From Pyropia haitanensis (Eukaryota > Rhodophyta > Bangiophyceae > Bangiales > Bangiaceae), in contig SDUX01000010.1 of NCBI GenBank assembly GCA_008729055.1, forward strand, positions 2,867,090 to 2,931,089: DNA of 64,000 nucleotides, written 5' to 3'. Of this stretch, positions 43,904 through 53,580 are shown piece by piece. The notes beneath the pieces are model-generated. The model was not told where the DNA came from, searched no databases, and worked only from the letters and a program-made list of their open reading frames with translations. Positions within the stretch are counted from its first letter, which is position 1. The number at the start of each line of letters is the position of its first letter. Made by a program: the position numbers and the translations under genes.

Positions 43904-43967
43904 AAAAAAAAAAAAAGGCGCCACCGACACACCGCACGAGACGAACGGAAAAAAAAAAAAAAAAAAA
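43904..43967. repeat. Two poly(A) tracts upstream of the PHD gene
   Basis: A runs of about 13 and 19 bases, reading as T on the PHD gene's coding strand, 140-200 bases above its ATG. They could be a nucleosome-excluding promoter element or the polypyrimidine tract of a leader intron. Confidence 0.8.
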
Positions 43968-45162
43968 GGCAAGAAAGGCGGCGAGTGCCGTCGACCACCA
44001 CACGGGCGGGCGGGAACAGGAACGGTCGGGGGAGAGACGGTGAGGGGGGAGGGAGGAGAGGTGGTGGTGGTGGTGGTGGCGGTCGTGGCGGTGGTCCGGA
44101 GGAGGGCGCCGGGGAGCGCGTCGCGTTTGGGCGCCGTCGCGCGCGGCAACGCCGCGGCGCCGCGAGCGACTTGGTCGTGTTGGAGGGGTGGGTGGGGGGG
44201 GGGGGGGGGGGAGGAGGGGTTGGGGGTTTTTCGGCCGGACGGCCGCCCCGCGCACGCCAGCACAACTTTGGAGCCCGCCAAAGCGCGGGGGCGCCGAGGG
44301 GGCCTTTTTTTTTAGGGCCTCGGGCCGTACGAGGGGCGCCGAGGGGCGGTGCTGAGGGGGGTAGCGGGAAGGAGGCCCCCCCCTTGACCAACCGCGGTCA
44401 ATCCGTGGGGCCGGAACGCACGGCAGGAACGGAGAAAATGCACGGAGAATGGTGTCTGTCAGCTATGCAGAAGGAAAAGTTGAGGATGCACAGGTGAAGT
44501 AAAAGAGTTTCCTCGTATTGCATCTTTTCTTGAATAAGTATGTCATGGTACATCAAGTCGTGTATTACTCGATTCCAATTCGCACTGCGGTGTCTACTTA
44601 CAACAGCAAGGAGAAATGCTGCCGACACCTGCCACGTTCCGACACCAACACAAAATCTCCATGGTGGCGTATTGTAGCGCCCGCCGCGCCGGCGGCCCGT
44701 GCAAACGCCTACCCGCCGCTGGCGGCCATCTGGTTGGCCAGCCGCGGCGGAAATGGGCGGTGGCGGCGGCACGCGGCATGCCATCATGGCCTCACCCGCC
44801 AGGCAACGCGGATGTGGCGTCACCGGCAGCGCCCCCGTCCACAGCGCCATCCACGTCTGGCCGCGCTTGGCCAGCAGGGAGTGGAAGGTGACGGACGGGG
44901 ACCGCCTGTGCGGGCCCGTCGCCCATTTGGTTTTGTCTGCCGCAACCCGTCGGGGTTGGCCAGTGTCCACGGCGCGCGCCCTTTACGACGCGTCCGCCAC
45001 ACCACCCGGCCGCCCCGTCGTGCACACCGCTTCACACTCTTGTCCACCTTCGCTCCCTGTTCGTCCCTATCCTTTCCCCCCCGGACGGACATCTTGTCCC
45101 TCCACCATCGCCCGGTCACTCCCACGTCGCGCCCGTTTTCCTGTCCCCCAACTGTGCCCGTC
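43968..45162. other. No supported gene; GC-poor island at 44440-44660
   Basis: Composition falls sharply at 44440-44660, where stops occur in most frames; this looks like intergenic DNA. The last 120 bases before 45163 are C/T-rich on plus, as expected of a leader. Confidence 0.4.
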
Positions 45163-45845
45163 ATGGCGTTTGTCCCGTTTGCCCCCCTGACTGGCGCCAC
45201 CACCCCCGCCCCCTCCTCCTCTGTGACGCGGCGGCGACCGCGGCTGTCAGCCTCGTCTGGCAGCCCCGCGCCCACCCCTCCCACCTCCCTCCCGCTGGGG
45301 CCCCTTCCCCCCCCGACGCGTCCCTGGCAGCAATTTCCCCTCATCACCTGGACGCCCTCGCCGCGCAGGGCGGCTGGGCGCACCCGCCGCCCGCGGCGGG
45401 GGCCCTCCCCCCCCCCTGGGCCACCCCCGCTGGCCCGTCGTCGTCGTTGCCGTTGTCGCCGCACATGCCGTCTGCCGCTGTCGCTACCGGTGGCAGTGGC
45501 GGCGGCCCCGACGATGGCGCCGCCGTCGATGATCAGCCGCTGGCGGTGGCGGCGACCGCCGTGCGGTCGCCGTCGGCCGACCTGGCGGCCGAGCACGCGG
45601 AGCTGCTCCGCCGCCTCGACGCGGTCGAGGCGGCCGCGACGGCCCGCGAGTGGGACGAGCTGGCGGACGCGCTGGGCAGCCTGGGGGATCTGACGGGGCT
45701 CCAGCTGGTGGAGGAGAGCGGCAAGGTGGGCGCCCGCGCGGCGGTCGGGTTGGGGCTGCTCTGTGGGGGGGCGGGCTGGGGCGTGTGGGCCCTTTCTGGG
45801 GGGCTCCGCGTCTGCTCGGAGGCGTTTGGCCGGCTGCTGATGTGA
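45163..45845 (+). CDS. Unknown protein with helical C-terminal half, one homopolymer frame break
   Basis: The ATG at 45163 (GTCATGGCG) opens MAFVPFAPLTGATTPAP, followed by a Ser/Pro-rich stretch. In the C run near 45307-45314 the sensible reading passes to another frame: DASLAAISPHHLDALAAQGG, then a Gly/Ala linker, then a charged helix (AAEHAELLRRLDAVEAAATA, WDELADALGSLGDLTGLQL) and a hydrophobic, Gly-rich end (GLGLLCGGAGWGVWALSGG) that stops at 45845. One extra base in the run restores a single frame of about 227 residues. A GTGGGC after GGCAAG near 45728 could be a donor, in which case the hydrophobic end is intronic. Family not recognised. A C-terminal membrane hairpin or tail anchor is possible. 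Confidence 0.5.
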
Positions 45846-46961
45846 GGGGTTGAGGACGAGCGCTTGCCTCCGCCGCGGTCTGGCTGCAGCGGCTGTGCCT
45901 GCTGCTGTGACGAGAAGGCGTATACCCTCTGTGCATGCTGCGCTGGCCAAGTGGGAGGGTTATTGGCCGACAAGGGCTTCCTATTGAACGGGTATTCCCC
46001 TCGGGTGCATCACTGCGCGGTGGTGGTCACTGCGCTTTGGACCTGCTGCTTCGATTACTGTTGTTGCTGGTGCCGCTGCCACTACTGGACGGCTTTCCTC
46101 CCCTTTCGTGTACATTTTTGGGACCTGTGTTCTCTCTTACTTATTTTCGGAGCCCGTCTGAGCTCATACACGCGCGCGCCACTGTATAGGGATGAATTCT
46201 GAGCGTTTGCGTATACTTCCGTTGGAGCGTTGAACGTCGCAGCTTGTGTACGTGTACAAGGGATCATCTGGGGGACAAACACGAGTTTACCGGCCCGCCA
46301 GGGCGGGGGTGAACCACAGGAGGCGAGACGAGCAGGCGCCGTGAAGCGAGCCTCCACCACTTGATTGACGGCAGTTGGCGCGGTTGTCGAGACGCTGCAG
46401 CTAAGGGCGTCGATGTTGGTGCAAGAAGCCACAGTTGCAGCCACAGTTGTAGCAGTGATTCTTGCCCTGTCCCCTACGTGTGGCGCAATGGCGACCTACC
46501 TGTCCTCTTCTAGTCGTGGACGTCGTTTGCGTTCCCGCTTCACCGCTGTGGCAGCATCCGACAACCAGTCGGTGCAGCCAGAGCACTTCGAACGCGTCGT
46601 GAAGGGGGAAAGCCGCTGGCTGTCGGCAGCAAGTGCCACGTGTTGTACAGTCGAGAGACAGACCCAGCTGACAAGAATTTCTTCGTATTTAACATCAAAA
46701 GCACTTGTGCGATGTGACTGTTCTCAACTATGTTCGAGCCGCCTTTGTGCGCTGGCGAGAGCCGGCCGCTGGCCGCACGAATCAGCCCCACGACAAGATG
46801 CGTCGCTCTGTACCCCCCTCCTTCACTACTGGGACTGCCGCCGCCTCAACGTCGTGGCCCCCCGTGCCGCCGCTGCCAACCAAGTGCCAAACCCCTCCCC
46901 TCGCCAGTGCTCTACCACTCGGCCTCTCATTCCCTCCTCTGGGCCCATCCAGCCAGACAAC
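45846..46961. other. No supported gene; GC-poorer intergenic DNA
   Basis: Base composition is near-balanced from about 45940 to 46720, quite unlike the flanking genes. Short frames on both strands have ordinary amino-acid mixes but no recognised motif. It may hold the promoter and leader of the BolA gene, or an old element. Confidence 0.4.
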
Positions 46962-47695
46962 ATGGGCGACGCGGCGGTGACGAGCGGGGTGGTGCCCGCC
47001 GGCGGGGCCGTTGCGGAGCCCGCCGGCGGCGACGGCGGCGCGGCGCCCAAGGTGACGATCGCGGCGGTGGAGGAGCTGCTCGTAAAGGAGTTCCCCCCGC
47101 CTGCCAAGATGGTACGGTGAGGAGAACGCCGCCCTGCTGTTCTCTGGTTGGGCCCCCGAGAAGGCCGGTTTTAGTGTAGAGCTTGGTGGTTCTCACATGG
47201 TCGCGTGGCGCCGCACCCGGCGGGGGCGGGGGGGGTGGGGTTCCGGCCCACGCCCGCCCTCCCACTGCCCGTACGGGACGTGGCCGCTGACCCCCCCCCT
47301 CAGTCACTGGCGCCTGCCCAGCCTAACACCGCGTTCACCGTCTGCTTCTATTTGCTCACGCCGCCGCCGCCGCCGGGGAACCCTTGCCCTCGCCGCCGCG
47401 ACGCCCCCCCCTTCCTCGTTGTCGCTGCTCGTGCGGTGCGCCTCCCCATCCCCCCTCCCCAACTGCCACCTCTCCACAGGAAGTCAAGGACGTGTCGGGC
47501 GGCTGCGGGACGTCATTCAAGCTCAGCCTCGTGTCGACCGCGTTTGAGGGCCACCGACTGCTCGCGCGGCAGCGGCTCGTCTACGCCGCCCTCGCACCGG
47601 TCATGCCGGACATCCACGCGGTGATGATGACGCTCAAGACGCCAGCACAGGTGGAGGGTGCGGCGGCCGCTGCGGCGCCGGCGCCGGCACCGTAG
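46962..47695 (+). CDS. BolA-like protein, two exons
   Basis: Exon 1 is 46962-47111 (50 codons, ending PPPAKM at ATG|GTACGG). Exon 2 starts at 47480 after CTCCACAG and ends with the stop at 47695. The phase-0 join gives 121 residues, with an intron of 368 bases. After an Ala/Gly-rich head of about 30 residues comes the BolA class II KH-like fold: helix VTIAAVEELLVKEF; the loop VKDVSGGCGTSF with its conserved Cys; strand KLSLVSTAFEG; helix RLLARQRLVYAAL with RQRLV in place of the usual RHRLV; and MPDIHAVMMTLKTP with the invariant His. BolA proteins pair with CGFS monothiol glutaredoxins in iron-sulfur trafficking. The GGCG loop resembles BolA2/BolA3 types. No clear transit peptide can be distinguished in the Ala-rich head, so compartment is open. 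Confidence 0.92.
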
Positions 47696-48309
47696 AAGGG
47701 GTGACGTCAGCGCTCGAGCGAGGAGGGGGAGGGGAGGATCAAAGCGGCAGGGTGGGAAGTGGGAGGGGAAGCTAGCCGGCGCAGTGGCCGCACGTCCCTG
47801 TAGCGGTGACGGCGCTCGCGCGGGTGGCCGCACCGTGAGCTCTCTGGCTCGACGGCGGCGGCGGCGGCGGCCGGCGTCGGCTGTGGCCGCCGCGAGACAC
47901 CGGCGCGGCCCCGTGGTGGCCGCGCCACGTGGGGGTGACCGCGCCGTGGAGTCACGGCGCAGCGGCGGGAAGGGGCGCCGCGCCCTCCCCTCTATGGCGC
48001 GCTTTGCACTCGGGGAACAAGTAAGAACAAGGGAATGGCGTGGTGGCTGCCAGCGTTCTCCTCCGCGCGGAACACCATCCTCTGACCAAACGAAAAGTAA
48101 CAAGGTCAAGTGAGTGGCGCCGCGGAAGCCGCACGCACTAGCCCGTCGGGGCACTGGCCCGTCGGGGCGCCCTTCGCTCCCCTCCCTCCGCAGGTCTACC
48201 AGCAGTAAACAGGCTGGCGCGCAATAAAACCCCCACCCGTCCCCCTCCAGCCACCCATTGGCACGCCTCTGTCAGTCCCTCATGTCCCCCGCTCCAGTCG
48301 CCGCCCCGG
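47696..48309. other. Intergenic, with AATAAA at about 48223
   Basis: No gene recognised. AATAAA at about 48223-48228 on plus lies about 530 bases after the BolA stop and could be its polyadenylation signal, though the distance is long compared with the two better examples in this window. Confidence 0.4.
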
Positions 48310-48728
48310 CTAGCACTCGCTAGGGTTGTCCTCGCCACGCTCGCTACCCTCTCCCCGGCGTGGGCTCCCGACGCGCTGCCGCTTTGGTGACGGACCCCGC
48401 GCCCAATCGTCATACTTGGCAGCTGCATCGGCCACCCGCGGCAACGGCGGCTGCCCCGCCTCACTCGACGCCACCGCCAACCCCACCGCCGCGCCCGCCG
48501 CGGCCGTCGACGCCGCCATCGCTGGCGCCGCGGGCCCTACAGCGGTCCTCCACACCAGCGGCGCCGCCGGGATGGACTTCCAGTTCATCGACGAGCCCGT
48601 CCACGTCCCCATCGTCGACCCGACCGGCGACCCCGTCCCCGTCCTCGACCCGACCGTCGACCCAGTGCCCGCCTCCGACGCGGACACCGTCACCGAGTCC
48701 AGCGCCTCCGATGCCGACGCCGACGCCA

Positions 48729-48796
<68 letters not shown>

Positions 48797-49624
48797 GCCG
48801 TCGTCGTCGTACCCGACCCCACCTTCAATCCCGTGACCGCCCCACACTCCGTACCCCCCGCCCCTGCAGCTGTTGCTGCTGCTGCCGGCAGCGGCGACGG
48901 CGGCAGCGACCGGCGGCGGCCGCTGCTCGGCGGCGGCGGGTGCCGCGACCGCGGCCGCGGCCGCGTCGCCGGCTGCGGCGGCCCAAACCGCACGCCGTGG
49001 CCGTACGCGGCGTCGAGCTCCGAGCGGAGCAGCCGGTTTTGGCGCTCGAGGCCAACGACCGATGCGAGGAGGTTCCGCTCCGTGACCGACACGGGCGGCG
49101 ACAGGCGGGTGGGGTGGAACTCCGGGTCCGAGTCGAGCGAGTCGTCGCTGTTGGCGCCATCGTCGTTGGGGTCGTAATAGGTGGGTGGGAGGGGGGGGGG
49201 GGGTGCCGGGGGGGACGGGGGGGGGGGGCGCCTGTGGCGGGGGGGGGGGCGCGTACACACCGCTCACCACCCCGTGGTGGTGGGCGTAGGCGCCCGTGGC
49301 GGCGGGGACGGGGTGCCCACCGCCGACCCAGGCAGCGTCCGAGGTGGACGTTGGCGCCGTGCCCGCCGCATCCGATGTGCCCGTCGTGGCGCCGTCGGTG
49401 TAGGCACTATCCGTGGCGGCGTCGTCCACCACGTCGGAGCCCGCGTCGGTGGCGTCGTCGACGCGCGTCACACCGTCGGTGTTCGTGGCTACAACGTCAG
49501 CAGCAGCAGGAGGAGCGCCAGCGGTGGTGGCGGCAGTGGTGGCGGCCGCCGCGGCCGCAGCGTCTGCCGCGGTGGCCGTCTGCAGGGGCACCGCCCATCG
49601 CGTCGTCGCCGCTGCGGCTGCCAT
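48310..49624 (-). CDS. Unknown protein with short coiled coil and Ser-Ala repeat, one homopolymer frame break
   Basis: From the ATG at 49624 the protein is Ala/Thr-rich (AADVVATNTDGVTRVDDATD), then AYAHHHGVVSGVYAPPPPP. In the C runs near 49190-49250 the reading passes to the frame that gives YYDPNDDGANSDDSLDSDPE, then a leucine-rich helix TERNLLASVVGLERQNRLLR continuing SELDAAYG, probably a short coiled coil or leucine zipper. An Arg/Pro-rich linker, a pure Ser-Ala dipeptide repeat (48713-48799), Thr/Gly-rich sequence and SPKRQRVGSPRRGEGSERGE, a plausible nuclear signal, complete it before the stop at 48310. The upstream in-frame ATG at 49750 would add 42 residues. Family not recognised; an acidic-patch plus zipper layout is compatible with a nuclear regulator. 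Confidence 0.55.
48713..48799. repeat. GACGCC hexanucleotide microsatellite
   Basis: About fourteen hexamers. It encodes Ser-Ala on the minus (coding) strand and would encode Asp-Ala on plus. Its length is a multiple of three, so variation keeps the frame. Confidence 0.85.
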
Positions 49625-51472
49625 GACGGTCGCGGACTCGCTGGCCCGGCGGTCGCCGTCGACAACAGCGAGGAAAATTCCGCACCTTACCCGGTCCCGC
49701 GGGCGGCGGAGATGGCGTGGACGGCGAGATGGAAAGTCGGCCCGGCACAAGGACGGGTCGGGTGACGAGGAGGGACAAAAGGGAGATGAGGGAGGAAGGC
49801 GGGGAACGTAAGGGACACGGGGGGGAGGGTGGAGGGGAGCGTGGAACGGAGAAGATGCGCGTCCGGTCGATGAGGACGGGTGGGAGGAACGCGCCTGCGG
49901 GTGGACGAAAGGGAGCGGCGGGGCGTGCAGGGGCTACGGGACGAGGGGGTGGCCACCAGGGGCAGGGCGTGCTGAGTGGCGACGCACTCCAGCCGATGCG
50001 CGCGCCCCGTGCGCGCCACCCGGCCGGCGGCGGCGGCGCGTGGGGGTTCGAGGACCGCACGTGCGCGTTCGACGACTTCGTGCGGGTGCCAAGAGGGGCG
50101 GTACGCTGGGGGGGCGGGCCGGAGAGAGGATAAGCCACGGAACCGCCGCCTGCGATGGCGGGGAGGGGCGGGTGGGGGGGCGCGCCGCGGCGATGGGACG
50201 GGTGGGTGGGGGGTCCCGGCCGCCCCCCCCCCGGGCCCCACTCTGGGCGATAATATCGCGGCTGGCCGCCGGGTGCGCCGCCCCTTACAGGCGGCGGCAC
50301 CCCCCAGGGCGGCGCCGTATTTGCAGCTGGGCACCCTAATATGGAGGTCCCACGTGACCCGCCGGATGCGTGAGCTGGCTGGGGGGTCCACCCCCCGGCG
50401 GCGGCCAGCTCATCCGCCAGCGGCGGCCAGCTCAGTCGTCGCGCGAGGGGAATTTATCCAAATCCAAGACGGGGTCGGCCCCACCCGCAGCGTCGACCAC
50501 CCCCGCCGTCGGTGCGTGCCGGTGGTGCGGACGCCCCGCCGCCGCCGGCCGCCGCGCCGACGCCGCGGGTGGCGCCCGCCGCGCAGCGTCTGTGGGGAGC
50601 TCGATGGCGACGGCGCGCGGCGGGGAGCGGCGTGGGGTTGCCGAGCACCGAGCGCACCGCAGCGTCGCCGCCGGCCGTCGCGGGGCTGTCGCGGAGGTCC
50701 CCACCGCCGCCGCCGTCGGCGGGAGTCGCGTGGGGCACACCCGCAGTGGGACGGGCGCGCCTGCCGGGCGCGGGTGGTCTCCCTGTCGTGGCCCCACCTG
50801 CGCGGGCGCGTTGGACGTCACCCGCACCACGGCCGCCGCGGCGGCCTCGACGGCAGGCGGGGGTGGCCGCTGCCACCGCCACCGCCGCCACACCGTCGGT
50901 GGGAAAGGCGGGCGCGGAGGGGGCCGCCAAGGCCGGTTTGGAAGGCAGCAGCGGCGGGAGTGGCAGCCACCCCCACAGGTTGGGGAACCGCGGCGGGCTG
51001 CTTCTGCCGGCGCTATCGTCAAGCCGCCGCTGTCGTCGCGGCGGTGGACGTCGATGCCCCTTCTCCAGCGCTCAAGTCGCCGCAGGACTTGGTGGCTTTG
51101 AGAGGGAAATATATAGTGTTGGTATTCAAGTAGCATCATGGACTTGATCTATCGCCACTCACCGTGCATTTCGACGAGGACTGCTTCCATCACCAGCGCT
51201 GATGATGGATGAGGGCGGTACGGTATCGGTCGGGGCGGCCACCTGCACGGCGTCACCATCAAGATGGCCTTCCTCCCCCGTCAGTCATCGTTTCCCGCCC
51301 ACCGACAGGCACCTTCCCCCCCCCGGCCTCTGGTCAAACAGCCTTTGCCCCCGCTCCTCCACTGGTGCGTCCGCTGCTCGTGGCTGCTGCTCAGACCCGT
51401 TGGGCCCACCCCCGCCCCTGCAGTCGCCAGCGACTGGGCCCGCCACGCCGCCCCCCCTCCCGGCTCGTCACG
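49625..51472. other. Unresolved; possible minus-strand reading at 50432-50930
   Basis: No domain is recognised. On minus, GDLRDSPATAGGDAAVRSVL near 50690 and AIELPTDAARR to a C-terminal LDLDKFPSRDD stopping at 50432 have protein-like texture but sit in different frames, and the plus strand offers similar-looking alternatives. The 150 bases before 51473 are C/T-rich and are the likely leader of the methyltransferase gene. Confidence 0.3.
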
Positions 51473-52622
51473 ATGGCGGCCCCCCCCACGTCCTCCCCCC
51501 CCACGGATACGGCGTTCTGGGAGGGCCTCTGGTCCGCCGACGGCGGCCTCGCACCCGGCACCCGCTTTGACCGCGAGACCCCCTCCCCCGCGCTCGTCGA
51601 CGCGCTCGAGCGCCGGTCGGTGCTGCCCGGCCGCCTCGGCGGCGGTGGTGACGGCGGGGGCGCCCCCCTGCGGGCGCTGGTGCCCGGCTGTGGCCGTGGC
51701 TACGACGTTGTCCTGCTGGGCAAGAGCGGCCTGTTCCCGGGCGGCGTTACGGGCCTGGACGTGGCGCCGACGGGCGCGGCGGCGGCGGCCAAGTACGTGG
51801 CGGAGGCGGGCGTGCCGGCGGGGGTGGGCGTCGAGTGTGCCGACTTTTTTGAGTTCAAGGGTGTGGCGGGGGGGTATGACCTCATCTATGTACGTGACAG
51901 GGGAAGCCCGGAGGGCAGGGGGGGGGGGTTCAGGACGGGCGGGGGGGGGGGGCAGGGGGTTGGCGGGATGGCGTGTGATGGTGCTTGCCCTGTGGCGCCG
52001 CCGTGGGTGGGCGGGACAGCGTCGAGTGGGCAGGGGCAGGGTGGAAGAAGGCATGGACGGCTGCGGCAGCAACACGGTGGAATGGGAGGAGGTGTCGCCA
52101 TGGGCTTTCTGCGCACTCTGTCCTTGGCCCGGCCAGGGGTGACGCCCCACGAGCTGCCGCTGACGCAGACCATTTCTGTGTTGATGTACGATGCCCTCTG
52201 CTCTGATCCCACTCCCCCTTTCCCCCTCCCCCTTTGTTCCCCTGACGTTGCCCCGGCGCGGGCGTCACCCCCAGGACTACACCTTCTTCTGCGCCCTCCC
52301 CCTGGAGCTCCGCCCCGCGTGGGCCGCGACGATGGCGCGGCTGCTGTCGCCCGCCGGCGAGCTCGTCACCCTCATCTACCCCATCGACGCGTCGCGCGCG
52401 GGGGGCCCGCCGTTTGCATCGTCGCGCGAGGCGCTCGCGGCGGTGCTCGGCCCCGCGGGGGTGGCGTGCGTCGAGTACCGGCCGCTGCCGTCGGCGCTGT
52501 GCCACCCGGGGCGGGACGGCGCGAACGGCACGTCCGCGTCGGCGTGGGCGCGGTGGGCGCGCGTGGCACCAGCGGGTGGGGAGGAGCAGGGAGCGGATGA
52601 CGCCGCCGCGGATGCAGAGTAG
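51473..52622 (+). CDS. TPMT-family thiol/halide S-adenosylmethionine methyltransferase, two exons
   Basis: Exon 1 is 51473-51889, ending GYDLIY at a TAT|GTACGT donor. Exon 2 is 52275-52622, starting DYTFFCALP after CCCCCAG. The phase-0 intron is 385 bases and the product is 254 residues. Landmarks in order: FWEGLWSADGGLAPGTRFDR near the N-terminus; AdoMet motif I LVPGCGRGYDVVLLGKSG; GLDVAPTGAAAA with the acidic ribose-binding Asp; CADFFEF; YDLIYDYTFFCALP across the splice; ELRPAWAATMARLLSPAGEL; GGPPFASS. This is the plant/algal HOL (harmless to ozone layer)-like branch of the TPMT family, which methylates halides or thiols such as bisulfide and glucosinolate breakdown thiols. In an alga, release of methyl halides or thiol detoxification is plausible. 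No obvious targeting peptide, so likely cytosolic. Confidence 0.92.
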
Positions 52623-52739
52623 CCGCGGGGGAGGGGTGGCGTCGGGGTGACGGGGGGGGGGGGGACGGTCGGGACGGTGGGGCGTTTTTGTTTTTTTTGT
52701 TGGTCCATGGCGGGGGCCCCCGCCTTCCCACGCCCAGGG

Positions 52740-53580
52740 TTGGCACAATGAGATTTAATCAAACTAAATCAAGGTTGAATTGACATTGAATTCAATGAAG
52801 GTCGGCAGAGGGCAGGTGGAATTCAACACGACACGTGGCGCAACGTGGCGGACTTGCTACGCAGATCCGGTCAAGGACTAGTTGCGGGCACCGCGCGGCG
52901 CGGTAGCGATCATGAGCACTGCCTGCTCGTCGGGGGCGGGCCCACTCAACGTGCGCCCCCCGTCGACTTGAGACAGCACGCAGCATACGCGATGAGGAAG
53001 CAGTGGGGGTACCTCCGGAGGATTAGCTTCACTGTGAGAGTCGTTCCTTTTGCTGACTTGTACCCTCTATTTATCTTCTCGGAAGTAACTTCAGCTGTCA
53101 TCTACGATCGTCACGTTGAGGTAGGTCACGTTGGAAGTCTTTTCTTTTTTGCACGAGGAGCAGACGGCACGCTTGCGGTCAGAGCACACGGTCGCATACT
53201 CCCACACCGCGTCGGGCATGGTGACAAATACAGAAAGCCGAGGACGAACGACACTGTGAAGCACCTCACTGAGCGTGTGGCGGAGGTCGGTCTGCGTCGA
53301 CAACGGCCTGTGCGCGAACTTACTGAGTCGTTCTGGGTCTCAGCTGCTGCAGCACTTGTGGCTTTCCGCCAAGCCATTGACGCAGCACTTGGCTGTTGGC
53401 GGGTCACGGTCAAGTGGCAGGAAGTGGCGGGAGCACACCCGACAGTCCGCCACTCCAGGCGACAATTATATATGATGTCTCATAGAAATATTCAACCATT
53501 CATCGTTGTTCAATTCATTGAATTGGCATTGAATTCAATCGTTCAGAAGATATTGGCATTGAATCTGCCAACCCTGCCCA
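52740..53580. mobile_element. GC-poor insertion bounded by similar 18-base repeats; possible BED-finger transposon remnant
   Basis: The composition drops abruptly to near 50% GC. Copies of ATTGRCATTGAATTCAAT occur at 52779-52796 and 53522-53539 (one mismatch), with a partial copy at 53552. The core CATTGAATTCAATG is itself palindromic, so the ends can also be viewed as short inverted repeats. Inside, on minus at about 53100-53220, a frame reads AVWEYATVCSDRKRAVCSSC followed by KKEKTSNVTYL, which resembles the start of a BED-type zinc finger as found in hAT transposases, though the closing His residues are not clear. No intact transposase. A decayed non-autonomous element is the best reading. 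Confidence 0.4.
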
